Positions 55,071-55,216 of a stretch of 55,216 nucleotides of DNA are shown in pieces. Within the stretch, counting starts at the first letter, position 1, and each line of letters begins with the position of its first letter. A model generated the notes under the pieces. It was not told where the DNA came from, did not search any database, and worked only from the letters and a program-made list of their open reading frames with translations. Location: the NCBI GenBank assembly GCA_934149165.1, contig CAKPDY010000008.1:1-55216 (forward strand). The letters run 5' to 3'. The translations under genes and the position numbers were made by a program. This DNA is from an uncultured Clostridia bacterium (GTDB lineage Bacteria; Bacillota; Clostridia; TANB77; CAG-508).

Positions 55071-55112
55071 AAACGTTTGGCTAACATAATAAACTATGTT
55101 AGCCAAACGTTT
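55071..55112. terminator. Bidirectional terminator after tRNA-Lys
   Basis: An 18-bp perfect stem AAACGTTTGGCTAACATA / TATGTTAGCCAAACGTTT with a six-base loop and A/T flanks. It ends the tRNA transcript and the minus-strand gene at the right edge. Confidence 0.93.
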
Positions 55113-55117
55113 TATTT

Positions 55118-55216
55118 TTACATTTTTTGAATTTCTTCCACTGATAATCCTGTTACTTTACTAATTAATTCAATATTAATTTTTTCTTCCAACATTTTTT
55201 TCACAATTTGTATGCT
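55118..55216 (-). CDS. C-terminal end of a probable Rpn-type nuclease/transposase-like protein
   Basis: Only the last 32 residues are inside the window: a helix followed by VKKMLEEKINIELISKVTGL, SVEEIQKM and a stop. A final M-L-x-x-x-I-x-x-x-L-I-x-x-x-T-G-L-S-x-E-E-I is the characteristic tail of Rpn/PD-(D/E)XK transposase-like proteins, common in multicopy in Firmicutes. The rest lies beyond the edge, so the assignment is tentative. Confidence 0.5.
   Translation of the reverse strand, partial: SIQIVKKMLEEKINIELISKVTGLSVEEIQKM

Overview
The window is a very low-GC, AT-rich stretch of a spore-forming Gram-positive chromosome, most likely an uncultured member of the Clostridia. A SleB/YpeB germination pair, a small acid-soluble spore protein, a ffs-dnaX-ybaB-recR block and strong A/T codon bias support this. 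No species can be named from the sequence.

Layout. Bases 1-18041 (minus) are one enormous cell-surface gene whose 3' end lies beyond the left edge (over 6000 residues are visible). A tRNA-Arg(ACG) on the plus strand separates it from a second giant surface gene, 18560-29498 (minus, 3645 residues). Then come an HtrA-type protease and a DUF1858 protein. A plus-strand cluster at 31.3-34.9 kb encodes a coupling-ATPase-like protein and VirB2-, VirB6- and PrgI/VirB3-like proteins. It faces a minus-strand VirD4-like gene preceded by two unknown genes, so this looks like a partial or dispersed type IV secretion/conjugation module. The right half is mostly housekeeping: DnaJ/CbpA, Ddl, MurF, SASP, YpeB, SleB, a diacylglycerol glycosyltransferase, RecR, YbaB, DnaX, SRP RNA, TadA, RimO, a TtcA-like enzyme, CapA and CorA. 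It also carries tRNA-Arg(CCT) and tRNA-Lys(CTT), and ends in the tail of a probable Rpn-type nuclease/transposase gene.

Main discovery. Six genes look frameshifted: both giants, virD4 (twice), the glycosyltransferase, a small membrane protein and corA. All seven breaks fall exactly at an in-frame CGG codon. Skipping the C, so that CGGN is read as GGN in the +1 frame, restores full-length proteins with correct family motifs and lengths. CorA becomes 314 aa, VirD4 regains its Walker A region, and the GLUG repeat spacing is kept to the residue. By eye I found no in-frame CGG used as an ordinary sense codon in about 17,000 codons, although roughly sixty out-of-phase CGG trinucleotides are tolerated. 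CGU, CGC and CGA are used as arginine, and a tRNA-Arg(ACG) able to read those three is present. The simplest reading is that CGG has lost its tRNA and acts as a general +1 frameshift (or CGGN quadruplet) signal. I know of no described bacterial case.

The two giant genes also share an upstream element (core TATTTACGGAAAT on the plus strand) at the identical distance from both start codons, which suggests common regulation.
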